Below, piece by piece: positions 45,601 through 54,025 of a stretch of DNA of 64,000 nucleotides. Position numbers and translations under genes: made by a program. The notes beneath the pieces were generated by a model. It was not told where the DNA came from. It ran no database searches and saw only the letters and a program-made list of their open reading frames with translations. Origin of the DNA: Meridianimarinicoccus sp. MJW13 (GTDB taxonomy: Bacteria; Pseudomonadota; Alphaproteobacteria; Rhodobacterales; Rhodobacteraceae); assembly GCF_014901205.1 (NCBI RefSeq), contig NZ_JACNMU010000003.1, positions 62,001 through 126,000 of the forward strand. The letters run 5' to 3'. The number at the start of each line of letters is the position of its first letter. Position 1 is the stretch's first letter.

Positions 45601-46284
45601 ATGGCAGATTTTCACGTTCGCAATATTGAAGGAATGCGTCAGATCCGGGTCGATCTGCAGAACGAGACCATACGCGCAGCGCGTGGCGCATTGTCCAACT
45701 ACTCAGGCTCGATAACATTCACGCCAAGGCTGCCAGCACTACGGGACATCCTTCGAAGCCTTTTTGCACATGAGTCGCGCGTCCGGCCCTATTACACTGG
45801 GACAGGCTCTGTCCTGCTGCAACCTTCTCTCGCCGGCTTCCATGTGTTTGAGTTGCAAGGGGACGAGAAGTGGATTTTGGAACCGGGAGAGTACTGGGCC
45901 AGTGAGGCCAATGTCGATTTGGGATTGCACCGAGACCCGTTCTTCTCAAGCTTCTGGGCTGGAGATGGCTTCTTTGCGTGGAAGACAACCGTCAGCGGAA
46001 AAGGAAAAGTCGCGATCAATGCGCCAGGGCCGGTGGAAGAAGTCTGCGTGAAGGATGGGGAACTCAAAGTCCAGGGACGCCTGGTCTTGGGCAGAACGTC
46101 TGGATTGCGATTCAGGTCGGTGCGATCGGCGCGCTTTCCCCGAAACTTCATATCCGGTCAAGAGCGATTGAGATTGTATGAAGGATCCGGGAAGGCTCTT
46201 GTGTGTTGGACGCCTTACTGGAACGAGTATCTTCATAGCCAGATGACAGAAGGTGAGAGAATTAGCAGAACACTGTTCGAATAG
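45601..46284 (+). CDS. AIM24-family protein
   Basis: A 227-residue cytoplasmic beta-rich protein of the AIM24 (TIGR00266-like) family: YYTGTGSVLLQPSLAGFHVFEL, KWILEPGEYWASEANVDLG, FFAWKTTVSGKGKVAINAPGPVEEV. Bacterial AIM24 proteins form a tryptophan-RNA-attenuation-like double barrel, and their role is unclear. ATG 45601 starts 1 bp after the DUF4239 stop, so the two genes are cotranscribed. Confidence 0.78.
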   Translation: MADFHVRNIEGMRQIRVDLQNETIRAARGALSNYSGSITFTPRLPALRDILRSLFAHESRVRPYYTGTGSVLLQPSLAGFHVFELQGDEKWILEPGEYWASEANVDLGLHRDPFFSSFWAGDGFFAWKTTVSGKGKVAINAPGPVEEVCVKDGELKVQGRLVLGRTSGLRFRSVRSARFPRNFISGQERLRLYEGSGKALVCWTPYWNEYLHSQMTEGERISRTLFE

Positions 46285-46714
46285 TTCTGACTTGTGATTC
46301 AACACACCTTCAGCGGCTTTTCTGCACAGTAGCGGCAGAGGGTCCAGGATCGGAAAACCGGCCCGAAGGGTCCGTGCTCAACCGTTCGCCACGAAGCCGA
46401 AGAGGCAATGATCGCGCCACTGGTCACAGTGACCCGTGGCGACGGTATCCCGTCTGCAGAGCAACCATTGAGCCGGAACCCTGCCCGTTCTCGGCAAACG
46501 GGCTTCGCCGTTTCCCGGGCCAGTGACGAACCCCCTTTTGGCGGAAAGCCTCTTCGGGTTGCGCACGTAGGAGTGGCCGTCTGGCCCGCGAAAACCTGGC
46601 CCGAGACGACTGCTGCAACAGACCGCGCTGGACTGACTTGTGCGCCGTTTCGGCAGCGCGCCTGTCTATCGGCACGGACGCCCCCGGAGATCGGGGGCGC
46701 ACGTTTTCTGGGTC
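46285..46714. other. Intergenic stretch with one hairpin
   Basis: About 430 bp between convergent genes. The only clear structure is a 7-bp GC stem, GCCCCCG (46680-46686) with CGGGGGC (46692-46698), followed on the plus strand by CGCACGTTTT. It could terminate transcription from the left. No gene is recognised. Confidence 0.5.
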
Positions 46715-48394
46715 CTAGACCACTTCGATATTGGCGAAGGTGATGTCGTCGAGGATGGTGTCGAGACCGGAGTTGCTCATCAAGACGGAAGTGATGCCGT
46801 GGAAGCTGTCGTCGAAGGTGATCACCCCACTGGTTCCGGGCGCCACCGTGTGGGTGGCCCCGTTGGAGGCGGTGAAGGTTGCCCCATTGGCCGTCTGGAC
46901 AAGAAGCAGGGTTTCCAGGTCGAAACTTCCCCCATCGGTGCGGTTCAGATCATATTGTGCGCCACCGTGAGCGCGGAACTCCATGTCGGTATCCCCTGCA
47001 TCCCAGTCGTTGATATTGAGACTGCCCGCACCAACAACCGCGATATTGAACCCGTCTTCCTGGTAGGCCGAGCCCAGATAGTTGCCGGCGCCGGCTTCAA
47101 ATTCCATTGTTTCGGGATTCCCGCCGGAAAAGTCGTCGGGCGTGGTGCCCTGCAAGTCCTGGAACACGATGTCATCGACCTGGAAGTAGTCCTTGAACAG
47201 GAGGTTGGACCCGTTCGCGTTCACATCACCGTTGAACACCCAGTCCACCCAGTCCACATCGGTGAAGAGCGTGCCGAAATCCACCGTGCCATAGGTGCCG
47301 CTGGAGGGGGATCCGGTTCCGGCGACGCTGACCGTATGGGTGGCGTTGTTGGAGCCCGTGAAGGTCACCGACCAGCCATCGCCTTCGTCGTCCTTGAAAG
47401 ACTCGATCTCAAGGGATTTCAGGGAAAACGTGCCGGTACCACCTTCGCCTTCGATCCGGGCGCTGCCTAGTCTATTGGTGGTTGTCGCATCATTGTCGTC
47501 CGTCCGATAATACCCGTCACCGGCCCCTTCGGCCGGCGTAGACCAGCCAGAGCTGCCAAAGCCGGGGAGTATCTGAAGCCCGCCGTCGACGATATAGTAG
47601 GAGAAGCCGCCGAGGTCATTGGCCCGGAGGATCGAATATCCGCCTTCGAAGTCCATGACCCCCGAAACCCCGTCGTCTACCCCGTTGATCGTGATGTCTA
47701 CCGTGGCAAAGTCGGTATCCCCGTCGGCGTCGGCCACCAGATAGGTGAAACTGTCGGTCAGCGTGTCGCCCGCATCCAGCGCCTGCACCGCCGGGTTGGA
47801 GTTGTCCAACGCGTAGCTGTAACTGCCGTCACTGTTCAGCACCAGCGCACCCAGCGTGGTGCCGGAAACCAGCGTCACACTGCCCAGCAGATCCGGCACG
47901 CTGTCATTGTCCAGAACATTGCCGGTCAACACCGGGCCATCCTCGTCCACTTGCTCGGCATCATCCACGGCGGTGACGGGATCATCCTGGGGCGAGACGG
48001 GCACGCCATCGACGAAAATTTCCAGCGCTTCCATGCGGTTCACACGGAGGGTCTGATCGCCGAAACTGTGGAAAGTGAAAAATTCCTTGGCCGCTTCCTG
48101 TGTGCCGCCATTCGTCTTCGTGTCGATAAAGGCCAGGTAGGTGGCGATTTCCAGCTGCACCGCGGGATCGTTCCAATGGGCGCTGGTCATCTGGAGGCGC
48201 AAGGTGTCGGACCCGAGGCCACCGTCATAGGTGTCGGTGGAGCCCGCGTTGGCGGTCACGTCATAGATCAGCACATCATCGCCGCGACGACCCTGAACCG
48301 TGTCGTCTCCCGCGTTTCCTGCAAGCAGGTCGTCCAGACGGGTTCCCTGAATCACTTCATTGGCAGACGTGCCACTGTTGCTAATGCCAGACAT
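46715..48394 (-). CDS. Secreted RTX/VCBS-type calcium-binding repeat protein
   Basis: A 559-residue acidic protein without a classical signal peptide. Order: an N-terminal haemolysin-type calcium repeat (LLAGNAGDDTVQGRRGDDVLIYD, residues 24-46), a VCBS/cadherin-like module (AVDDAEQVDEDGPVLTGNVLDND to FTYLVADADGDTDFATVDI, about 140-235), and a C-terminal half with two related beta modules, each containing a NATHTVSV or GATHTVAPG strand and ending DDIVFQDL or DDITFANIEVV. This is the make-up of type I secreted surface or matrix proteins. No type I exporter is nearby. ATG 48394 has GGGGAAA upstream. Confidence 0.78.
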   Translation of the reverse strand: MSGISNSGTSANEVIQGTRLDDLLAGNAGDDTVQGRRGDDVLIYDVTANAGSTDTYDGGLGSDTLRLQMTSAHWNDPAVQLEIATYLAFIDTKTNGGTQEAAKEFFTFHSFGDQTLRVNRMEALEIFVDGVPVSPQDDPVTAVDDAEQVDEDGPVLTGNVLDNDSVPDLLGSVTLVSGTTLGALVLNSDGSYSYALDNSNPAVQALDAGDTLTDSFTYLVADADGDTDFATVDITINGVDDGVSGVMDFEGGYSILRANDLGGFSYYIVDGGLQILPGFGSSGWSTPAEGAGDGYYRTDDNDATTTNRLGSARIEGEGGTGTFSLKSLEIESFKDDEGDGWSVTFTGSNNATHTVSVAGTGSPSSGTYGTVDFGTLFTDVDWVDWVFNGDVNANGSNLLFKDYFQVDDIVFQDLQGTTPDDFSGGNPETMEFEAGAGNYLGSAYQEDGFNIAVVGAGSLNINDWDAGDTDMEFRAHGGAQYDLNRTDGGSFDLETLLLVQTANGATFTASNGATHTVAPGTSGVITFDDSFHGITSVLMSNSGLDTILDDITFANIEVV

Positions 48395-48676
48395 TTTTCA
48401 CATTTCCCCGATTGGTCGTTTCCTCCAACAAATCCGGAGCTTTTGGCACACAATGTTCCCACGGGAATTATACCACCGATAGTATATTCACATCAAGTTT
48501 TATGAATTCAACTTGCACGCATGGCAATCAAGCCTTGAGCCCGGACCCGTTTGATCGCGTGTCAACCCCTGGCTGAAGCGAATCCTAGCGAGGTTTGCGG
48601 AAATCTGTCACGATACACGTGCGGGCCGAGCCCGCTCGATCTTGATCTCGGCCCCCCAGTTTTTTGGGAGGTGCTG

Positions 48677-51106
48677 ATGGCGAGCCAAGAACAGAATATT
48701 AAAGTACTGAAAGATATCAACGCATTTAGACAAGACTGGCATCGCAAAGCACTCAGTCTGAATCGTCCTGGTGTCAGCATCCCCGCCGCATGGTTTTTGG
48801 GGCCAAAAGGCGAGAACGGCCAAGTTCTGCGGGACCTGATTACACAAGCCATTGACCATCACATCGAATCGCGCACCGACTTTTCCACTCAATTCGAGCC
48901 GAAATACGGCACTCCGGATCCGGGCGTCACCAGCATTCTCGATTTCGAAGGCAGCCTGCTGAAAACCGGCCTGCCCGAATTCAAGTATCGGTTCGAGCAA
49001 GTCCTGGGTTATCTTCGCGGCTCGATCCCGATGGCGAGTTATCGAAACCAGTCACACATGTATTGGGATGTTACCATTCCCAGTATCGTTGGCTATATCG
49101 CGACCTGCCTTTACAATCAGAACAATTGCACACCCGAAGCCTCTCCCGTCACCACAGTGCTGGAAATGGAAGTCGGGGATGATCTCTGCCGAATGCTGGG
49201 CTATCATGTGCCCGACCCGTGGGACGAGAACACCGATCAGACCCGCCCCTGGGGCCACATCACCTGCGATGGCTCGGTTGCCAATATCGAAAGCATGTGG
49301 GCCGCGCGAAACGTCAAATACGTCCCTGTCGCCATGGCCGCCGCCTTGCGCGAAGATGCCGATCTTGCCGCTGCGCGAGATGTCACCGTCAAGACGCTGA
49401 CAGGTGTGCGGGCGCGGCTGGTAGATCTCGACAGTTGGGGGCTTCTGAATCTGCCCATGGATGAAGCGATCGGGCTCGCCACGCGCATTGCCCGCACCGC
49501 CGGGATTGAAGCAGATGTTCTCAAGGACGCAATGGCCCGCCATTCGGTGCAGGATCTTGGCCTGCTCGAATTCCATCGCCGATACCTCCCCGACACGCCA
49601 TCCCCCGCTGTCACGGCGCCTTCGACGGCGCATTACTCGTGGCCCAAGGCCGCGTCGATCGTGGGCCTTGGCCGCGTGGCCATCCGACCAATCAAGGTCG
49701 ACCTGGATGCGCGTATGGACCCGGTCGAATTGCGCCGCGCCCTGGAGGAATGTCTGCGGGAACGCCGACCCGTGGTGCAGGTGGTGTCGGTCATGGGGAC
49801 CACTGAAGAAAGCGCCGTCGATCCCTTCGCCGAAATTGTCGCCATCCGCGAGGAATTCCGCGAACGCGGCATGGAATTCAGTCTGCATGTGGATGCCGCA
49901 TGGGGCGGGTACTTTGCGTCCATGATGCGCGAACCCCGCTCTCTCCAAGTGCGTGACCGGCTGGAAGAAGAAGTGCGCAAGGAACTCGACCCCACTCTGA
50001 GAGAGCAGAAGGAAAACGAGCTCGCCAGATACACTGTGCAACTCTGGGGCGTCGATGACCCCGACCGTGACCCCAAAACCATCCCGAATCTGAATTCTGA
50101 CCTTCTTCGCGATACCTTCCGTTGGAAGCACACCGCCTTCGCCCCAGCAATCAAGATGAATGCTTATGTCACGAGACAATACAGTGCACTCAAACACGCT
50201 GACAGCATCACCGTAGACCCGCATAAGGGAGGCTTCATCCTGTATCCCGCCGGTGCGCTTTGCTACCGCAACGGTGCGATGCGACATCAGGTGGCGTTCG
50301 CGTCACCAGTGGTCGACCACGGTGATGTCGCCGCCTCGGTCGGCTTCTATGGTATCGAGGGCTCCAAGCCGGGCGCCTCGGCCACGGCTGTCTATCTGTC
50401 GCACAGCCTTATCCCGACCGATTGGGACGGCTATGGGCAACTTCTGGGGCAATGCATCTATGCCAGCAAGCGCTTCTATGCCGCGCTGGTCACCATGGCC
50501 GGCCCCAAGGATGTTTTCACCGTCACCCCGTTCCAGCGCTTGCCCGCCGAGAGGGTCGGTGCAACAGCCAGCGAAATCCGCGACCAGTTGGATACCATCC
50601 GCAATCGTTTCGTACCGCATTTTTCCGATAGGGATCTTGTTGCGGCGCTGTCGACAAGTCCGACCCTGCTGGAGCTCTTCCGCGAGATGGGATCCGACCA
50701 GTGCATCGTCGCCTACAGCTTCAACTTCAAGACCGCGGACGGCCTGAACACCTCGATCGACCTGTTGAACGAAATGAACGAGTTCATGTTCCAGAAGATG
50801 AGCGTTCAGACCCTCGATGACAAACTACCTTCGGTCGAGATGATCGTGACCGCCTCAACCTTCGATCCGGAAAACTACGGACAGGCCTTCGTGGACCATT
50901 ACGCCAAGCGCTGCGGACTGGTCCCGGAACCGGGCAAGGGGATCAAGTTTCTTATCTCCACCAATCAGAACCCGTGGATCACCGCCACGGACGACGGCAA
51001 CTTCGTTCCACGTCTGATGACCTCGCTCGCCGAAATTGCCCGGGGCGCCGCCGACAAGGTCATCAGCCGCCACGGCCTCACCGCTATGCCAACCGGCAAG
51101 CCCTAA
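48677..51106 (+). CDS. Long group II PLP-dependent decarboxylase (glutamate/aromatic decarboxylase-like)
   Basis: An 809-residue cytoplasmic fold-type I PLP enzyme. The cofactor lysine is Lys517 in DPHKGGF, the pyridine-binding Asp is Asp406 in HVDAAWGGYF, and GHITCDGSVANIESMWAARN near residue 195 is the substrate/PLP face. Glutamate decarboxylases have about 460 residues and bacterial tyrosine decarboxylases about 620, so this protein has large extra parts: a ~120-residue N-terminal lead, a long insertion around residues 230-330, and a ~200-residue C-terminal domain. Start ATG 48677 follows GGGAGGTG. The next two genes are tightly linked. Substrate unknown. Confidence 0.87.
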   Translation: MASQEQNIKVLKDINAFRQDWHRKALSLNRPGVSIPAAWFLGPKGENGQVLRDLITQAIDHHIESRTDFSTQFEPKYGTPDPGVTSILDFEGSLLKTGLPEFKYRFEQVLGYLRGSIPMASYRNQSHMYWDVTIPSIVGYIATCLYNQNNCTPEASPVTTVLEMEVGDDLCRMLGYHVPDPWDENTDQTRPWGHITCDGSVANIESMWAARNVKYVPVAMAAALREDADLAAARDVTVKTLTGVRARLVDLDSWGLLNLPMDEAIGLATRIARTAGIEADVLKDAMARHSVQDLGLLEFHRRYLPDTPSPAVTAPSTAHYSWPKAASIVGLGRVAIRPIKVDLDARMDPVELRRALEECLRERRPVVQVVSVMGTTEESAVDPFAEIVAIREEFRERGMEFSLHVDAAWGGYFASMMREPRSLQVRDRLEEEVRKELDPTLREQKENELARYTVQLWGVDDPDRDPKTIPNLNSDLLRDTFRWKHTAFAPAIKMNAYVTRQYSALKHADSITVDPHKGGFILYPAGALCYRNGAMRHQVAFASPVVDHGDVAASVGFYGIEGSKPGASATAVYLSHSLIPTDWDGYGQLLGQCIYASKRFYAALVTMAGPKDVFTVTPFQRLPAERVGATASEIRDQLDTIRNRFVPHFSDRDLVAALSTSPTLLELFREMGSDQCIVAYSFNFKTADGLNTSIDLLNEMNEFMFQKMSVQTLDDKLPSVEMIVTASTFDPENYGQAFVDHYAKRCGLVPEPGKGIKFLISTNQNPWITATDDGNFVPRLMTSLAEIARGAADKVISRHGLTAMPTGKP

Positions 51107-51120
51107 CCCGAGGGAGAAAA

Positions 51121-52053
51121 ATGAGCGAACATGCCATGCATCACCACATGCCTACCGAACCGGCGCTGGAGCCCCAATTTGGCACCAGGATCATCAATCC
51201 GCCACACCAGCACGCCTTTGCGCTGATCGGGCAAGACACCGTCTTTGGCGTCCACATGACCCAATACACCCACGAGGTGCACAAGTATCAGATCATTCTC
51301 AAACTGAAGCTGCCCGAGGCGACCCTGCAATCCTACCGCCGCGCACGCAAAGCCTATCCGACCGACTTCATCGTCATGTGCAATGATCTCGACGATCTCT
51401 TCACAATCCCTTCAATGGCTGCCCAGGAAACAACGCAGTTTACCGCCAGTATTTTTCGCGGATGGCCAACGGAGATCCCGGAGGACCTGGATGACCCGCA
51501 TTGGTTTCCCTGGGCTTTGGATGGCGTGAACCCGATGGAGGATTGCCTGCAGTTCAAGGTCGAAGTCGAACGCATTGTGCTCTTTCGCCCCTTTGCCCAC
51601 CACTACCAGACACCGCAGCACGCCACCTACTACCTCTTTGGTGAAGGGGACGAGGCGCATATGACCACGCTGCAAACTGCCCGTCTTGCCAACGGCCCGC
51701 TTGGGCCCGACACCTTCGGTCCCGACTATGATCACGTCCTAAGCCTTAAGGAAGCGCCCGACTGGCTTGACAAGACACTGCTCAAGGCCGGCATCGTCAT
51801 CTCGGTCCCGTCAGTGCAGATCTACGACCCTGCCACCAATACGTTCAGCATCCCGTGCTCCAACCCGTTCGAAGGTAAGGCCAAAGTCGACGTGCAGTAT
51901 CGCGGAATGGGACCGGCTCGACCAATCAGGCCGGGGCCAAGCGTGTCGTGCATCACCGGCGTCGCCAATTCCGAAACGATGATCCCCTGCACCGGAGAAG
52001 GACAGGATCCGTTGGGCCTCTCACCGATGCCGCTCTCCTACTACAAGGCGTAA
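51121..52053 (+). CDS. Unknown protein of the decarboxylase-cyclase operon
   Basis: A 310-residue, probably cytoplasmic protein with no signal peptide, membrane segment or family I recognise. It starts with MHHHMPTEP, and has a histidine-rich centre (PFAHHYQTPQHATYYLF) and a C-terminal part with scattered Cys (IPCSNPF, VSCITGV, MIPCTGEG). The His and Cys clusters could bind a metal or heme, which is speculation. ATG 51121 follows GAGGGAGAAAA, 14 bp after the decarboxylase stop, so the two are cotranscribed and may work together. Confidence 0.75.
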   Translation: MSEHAMHHHMPTEPALEPQFGTRIINPPHQHAFALIGQDTVFGVHMTQYTHEVHKYQIILKLKLPEATLQSYRRARKAYPTDFIVMCNDLDDLFTIPSMAAQETTQFTASIFRGWPTEIPEDLDDPHWFPWALDGVNPMEDCLQFKVEVERIVLFRPFAHHYQTPQHATYYLFGEGDEAHMTTLQTARLANGPLGPDTFGPDYDHVLSLKEAPDWLDKTLLKAGIVISVPSVQIYDPATNTFSIPCSNPFEGKAKVDVQYRGMGPARPIRPGPSVSCITGVANSETMIPCTGEGQDPLGLSPMPLSYYKA

Positions 52054-52067
52054 CAGCAAGGATTTCT

Positions 52068-52865
52068 ATGATGCCGGATTTCGAGAAACAGAATGGCAAC
52101 GACGAAGTCTGGGACATGATCCTGAACACCGGTCACCCACTTCTGATCAAGAAACAACGCCGGTTCGGTATTCTGCCCAGCCCACCCCGCTGCAAGCTCT
52201 GTCTTGCGCCCTTCAATGGGATCGGCGGCTGGTTCTTGCGCCGCCTGGATATCAAGGTATCAAACCGCAACCCGCGCTTTTGCAATGCCTGTGACACGTT
52301 CCTGCGCACCTATCCCGGTGGCACCAATGTGACGCTGTCGATGATGTTCGTCGATATCCGAAACTCCGTGCCACTTTCGGAAAAACTCGGCCCCAAAGCC
52401 TTTCACGACGTCGTGGCTGGTCTGCGCGATGCCGCGCTCAGGGCAATGGCCAAAACGGACGGCTCGGTGCTGGAATATCACGGCGATGCGGTCATCGGTG
52501 TCTGGCCTCCGGGCATTGCCGGCGAGAACCATGCTGCCAAGGCGATTGCCGCGGCCGAAGAGCTTGTCGCGCACCACCCCAAATCGATCTCAAGTGACGA
52601 CGAAGTGCCGATCGGCATCTCGGTCCACACCGATACGGTCTATATGGGCACGATCGCCTCGACCACATGCGACCTGCAGGAGATCAGCGCCTTTGGCTAC
52701 GGCGTCAATTTGGCCGCGCGATTGGCGGACAAGGCCGAGGCGGGCAAGGCGCTGGTCAGTGAATCCGCACTTCAGGCCGCCCACCGCGCCATGGATGAAC
52801 AGCACCGCTGTACCGTGACCCTCAAGGGGATCGACCAGCCGGTGAACGCGCTCGCACTGGGATAG
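52068..52865 (+). CDS. Class III adenylate/guanylate cyclase with zinc-ribbon-like N-terminus
   Basis: A 265-residue cytoplasmic protein. Residues 40-80 have two Cys pairs (CKLCLAPF and CNACD), likely a zinc ribbon. Residues 88-265 form a class III cyclase domain with the metal-binding Asp96 (MMFVDIRNS) and Asp140 (EYHGDAVIG), and FGYGVNLAARLADKAEAG as the conserved end. Both catalytic aspartates are present, so cAMP or cGMP synthesis is plausible. Start ATG 52068 follows AAGGAT, 14 bp after the previous gene. It could be the signalling output of the operon. Confidence 0.87.
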   Translation: MMPDFEKQNGNDEVWDMILNTGHPLLIKKQRRFGILPSPPRCKLCLAPFNGIGGWFLRRLDIKVSNRNPRFCNACDTFLRTYPGGTNVTLSMMFVDIRNSVPLSEKLGPKAFHDVVAGLRDAALRAMAKTDGSVLEYHGDAVIGVWPPGIAGENHAAKAIAAAEELVAHHPKSISSDDEVPIGISVHTDTVYMGTIASTTCDLQEISAFGYGVNLAARLADKAEAGKALVSESALQAAHRAMDEQHRCTVTLKGIDQPVNALALG

Positions 52866-53083
52866 CGGACCTGCCAGATTCCAAAGCCGCTCCAGGTTCC
52901 ATTTTGACGGACCAGCCGATCACGCGGCGGGAACGCAGGTCCAGGATGACTGCCAGATATAACCACCCCGCGCGGGTCCGGATGTTGCTGATGTCGCCTG
53001 CCCATTTCTGGTTTGGCCCGGTTGCACCGGCGTTGCGGTCCGGCAGGTTCGGGCCGGAACCGGTGACACGAAATTGCGCAAGG
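52866..53083 (-). pseudogene. IS3-family transposase fragment
   Basis: On the minus strand the sequence reads NAGATGPNQKWAGDISNIRT, then GWLYLAVILDLRSRRVIGW, then MEPGAALESG. This is the start of the IS3 orfB integrase core, including the first catalytic Asp. Nothing before or after it is preserved. It sits exactly between the cyclase gene and the DUF2950 gene. Confidence 0.75.
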
Positions 53084-53112
53084 GCCGAAGAAAAGGCGGC
53101 GCAACAGACGGG

Positions 53113-54024
53113 CTATTCGACCGGAGTCCACTCTTCCGTCGGGTCAAACAGGAGTATTTCCGTCGCAAGTGCGAGTGTGTCATCGCCGAGATCGGCCTCG
53201 TAGACGATCCCCGCCTCGCCCACCAGAAAGCTCATGACGCCGGTGTCGCCGTAGACCGCCGGGTAGGCTACGAGCGCGTGGCTGGCGACCATGTTGCCAG
53301 CCACCATGTAGCTGTAGGCGCCACCCGGTGCATTGTCGCCCTGCCCTTGCAGGATGCGGAAGTAGTAGCCCTCGTAAGGTTCCGGGTCGCGATCCTCGCC
53401 GTCGAGGTTGTAGCCGGAGAAGTTCGCGCGGGCGATCGAGTCGTTGAACGGGCTCGGTGCCGTACCTGGCGTTTCGGGCCAGTAAAGGCCATCCCGCGCC
53501 TCCGGGCTGGACAGGATCGAGGCCGCGAACTCCATCACGCCGTCGCCGTCGTGATCAGCCTCGCGATAGCGGCGCTGGATATCCGGCACACGTCGCAGGA
53601 TTTCGATGACTTCGAGCTCATGTCGGCCGATGCGGCGCATCAGAACTTCCTCGCGTGCGGCCTCCGCGTCGAAGCTCCAGGACCCTTCGCTCAACATCAA
53701 TGGCGCCGGGAACGGCCAGAAATCGCGCCCCGCGAAGAGTATGGCCCGATCGTCACCTTCACGTTCGATCCGCAGGACGCGCTGCGTGTCGTGCAGAAAG
53801 TCACCCCATATCTGCCGGTCCTCTTCCGCGTTGCCGGAGGAAACGATATCGGCGTTCTCGGGCCCGAAGACCGCGATCACCGCAGCTTCGTTCTTGGTTT
53901 CCAGGGCCGAGATCAGCGCGGCGACGGCATCCTCGGGCGTGGAATAGCGCGCGGGCTCGGCCCCGGCGGTTCCAGTGGCAGCGACAAGGGCGGTCAAGGC
54001 CCCGGACATGAACAATCTCATCAT
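53113..54024 (-). CDS. Exported DUF2950 protein
   Basis: A 303-residue protein with a signal peptide (MRLFMSGALTALVAATGTAGA) and the DUF2950 pattern: YSTPEDAVAALISALE, IQRRYREADHDGDGVMEFA, GYYFRILQGQGDNAPGGAYSYMVAGNMVASHALVAYPA and VYGDTGVMSFLVG. Tandem ATGs at 54024/54021 follow GGGAGA. The start lies 2 bp after the DUF3300 gene's stop, so the two are cotranscribed; DUF3300 and DUF2950 genes are commonly adjacent in proteobacteria. Function unknown; probably periplasmic or surface. Confidence 0.88.
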   Translation of the reverse strand: MMRLFMSGALTALVAATGTAGAEPARYSTPEDAVAALISALETKNEAAVIAVFGPENADIVSSGNAEEDRQIWGDFLHDTQRVLRIEREGDDRAILFAGRDFWPFPAPLMLSEGSWSFDAEAAREEVLMRRIGRHELEVIEILRRVPDIQRRYREADHDGDGVMEFAASILSSPEARDGLYWPETPGTAPSPFNDSIARANFSGYNLDGEDRDPEPYEGYYFRILQGQGDNAPGGAYSYMVAGNMVASHALVAYPAVYGDTGVMSFLVGEAGIVYEADLGDDTLALATEILLFDPTEEWTPVE

Positions 54025-54025
54025 T

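Noticed and set aside
46378-46743. Short open frames on both strands in the 46.3-46.7 kb gap
   Set aside because: No ribosome site, no family pattern and mutual overlap; left as non-coding.
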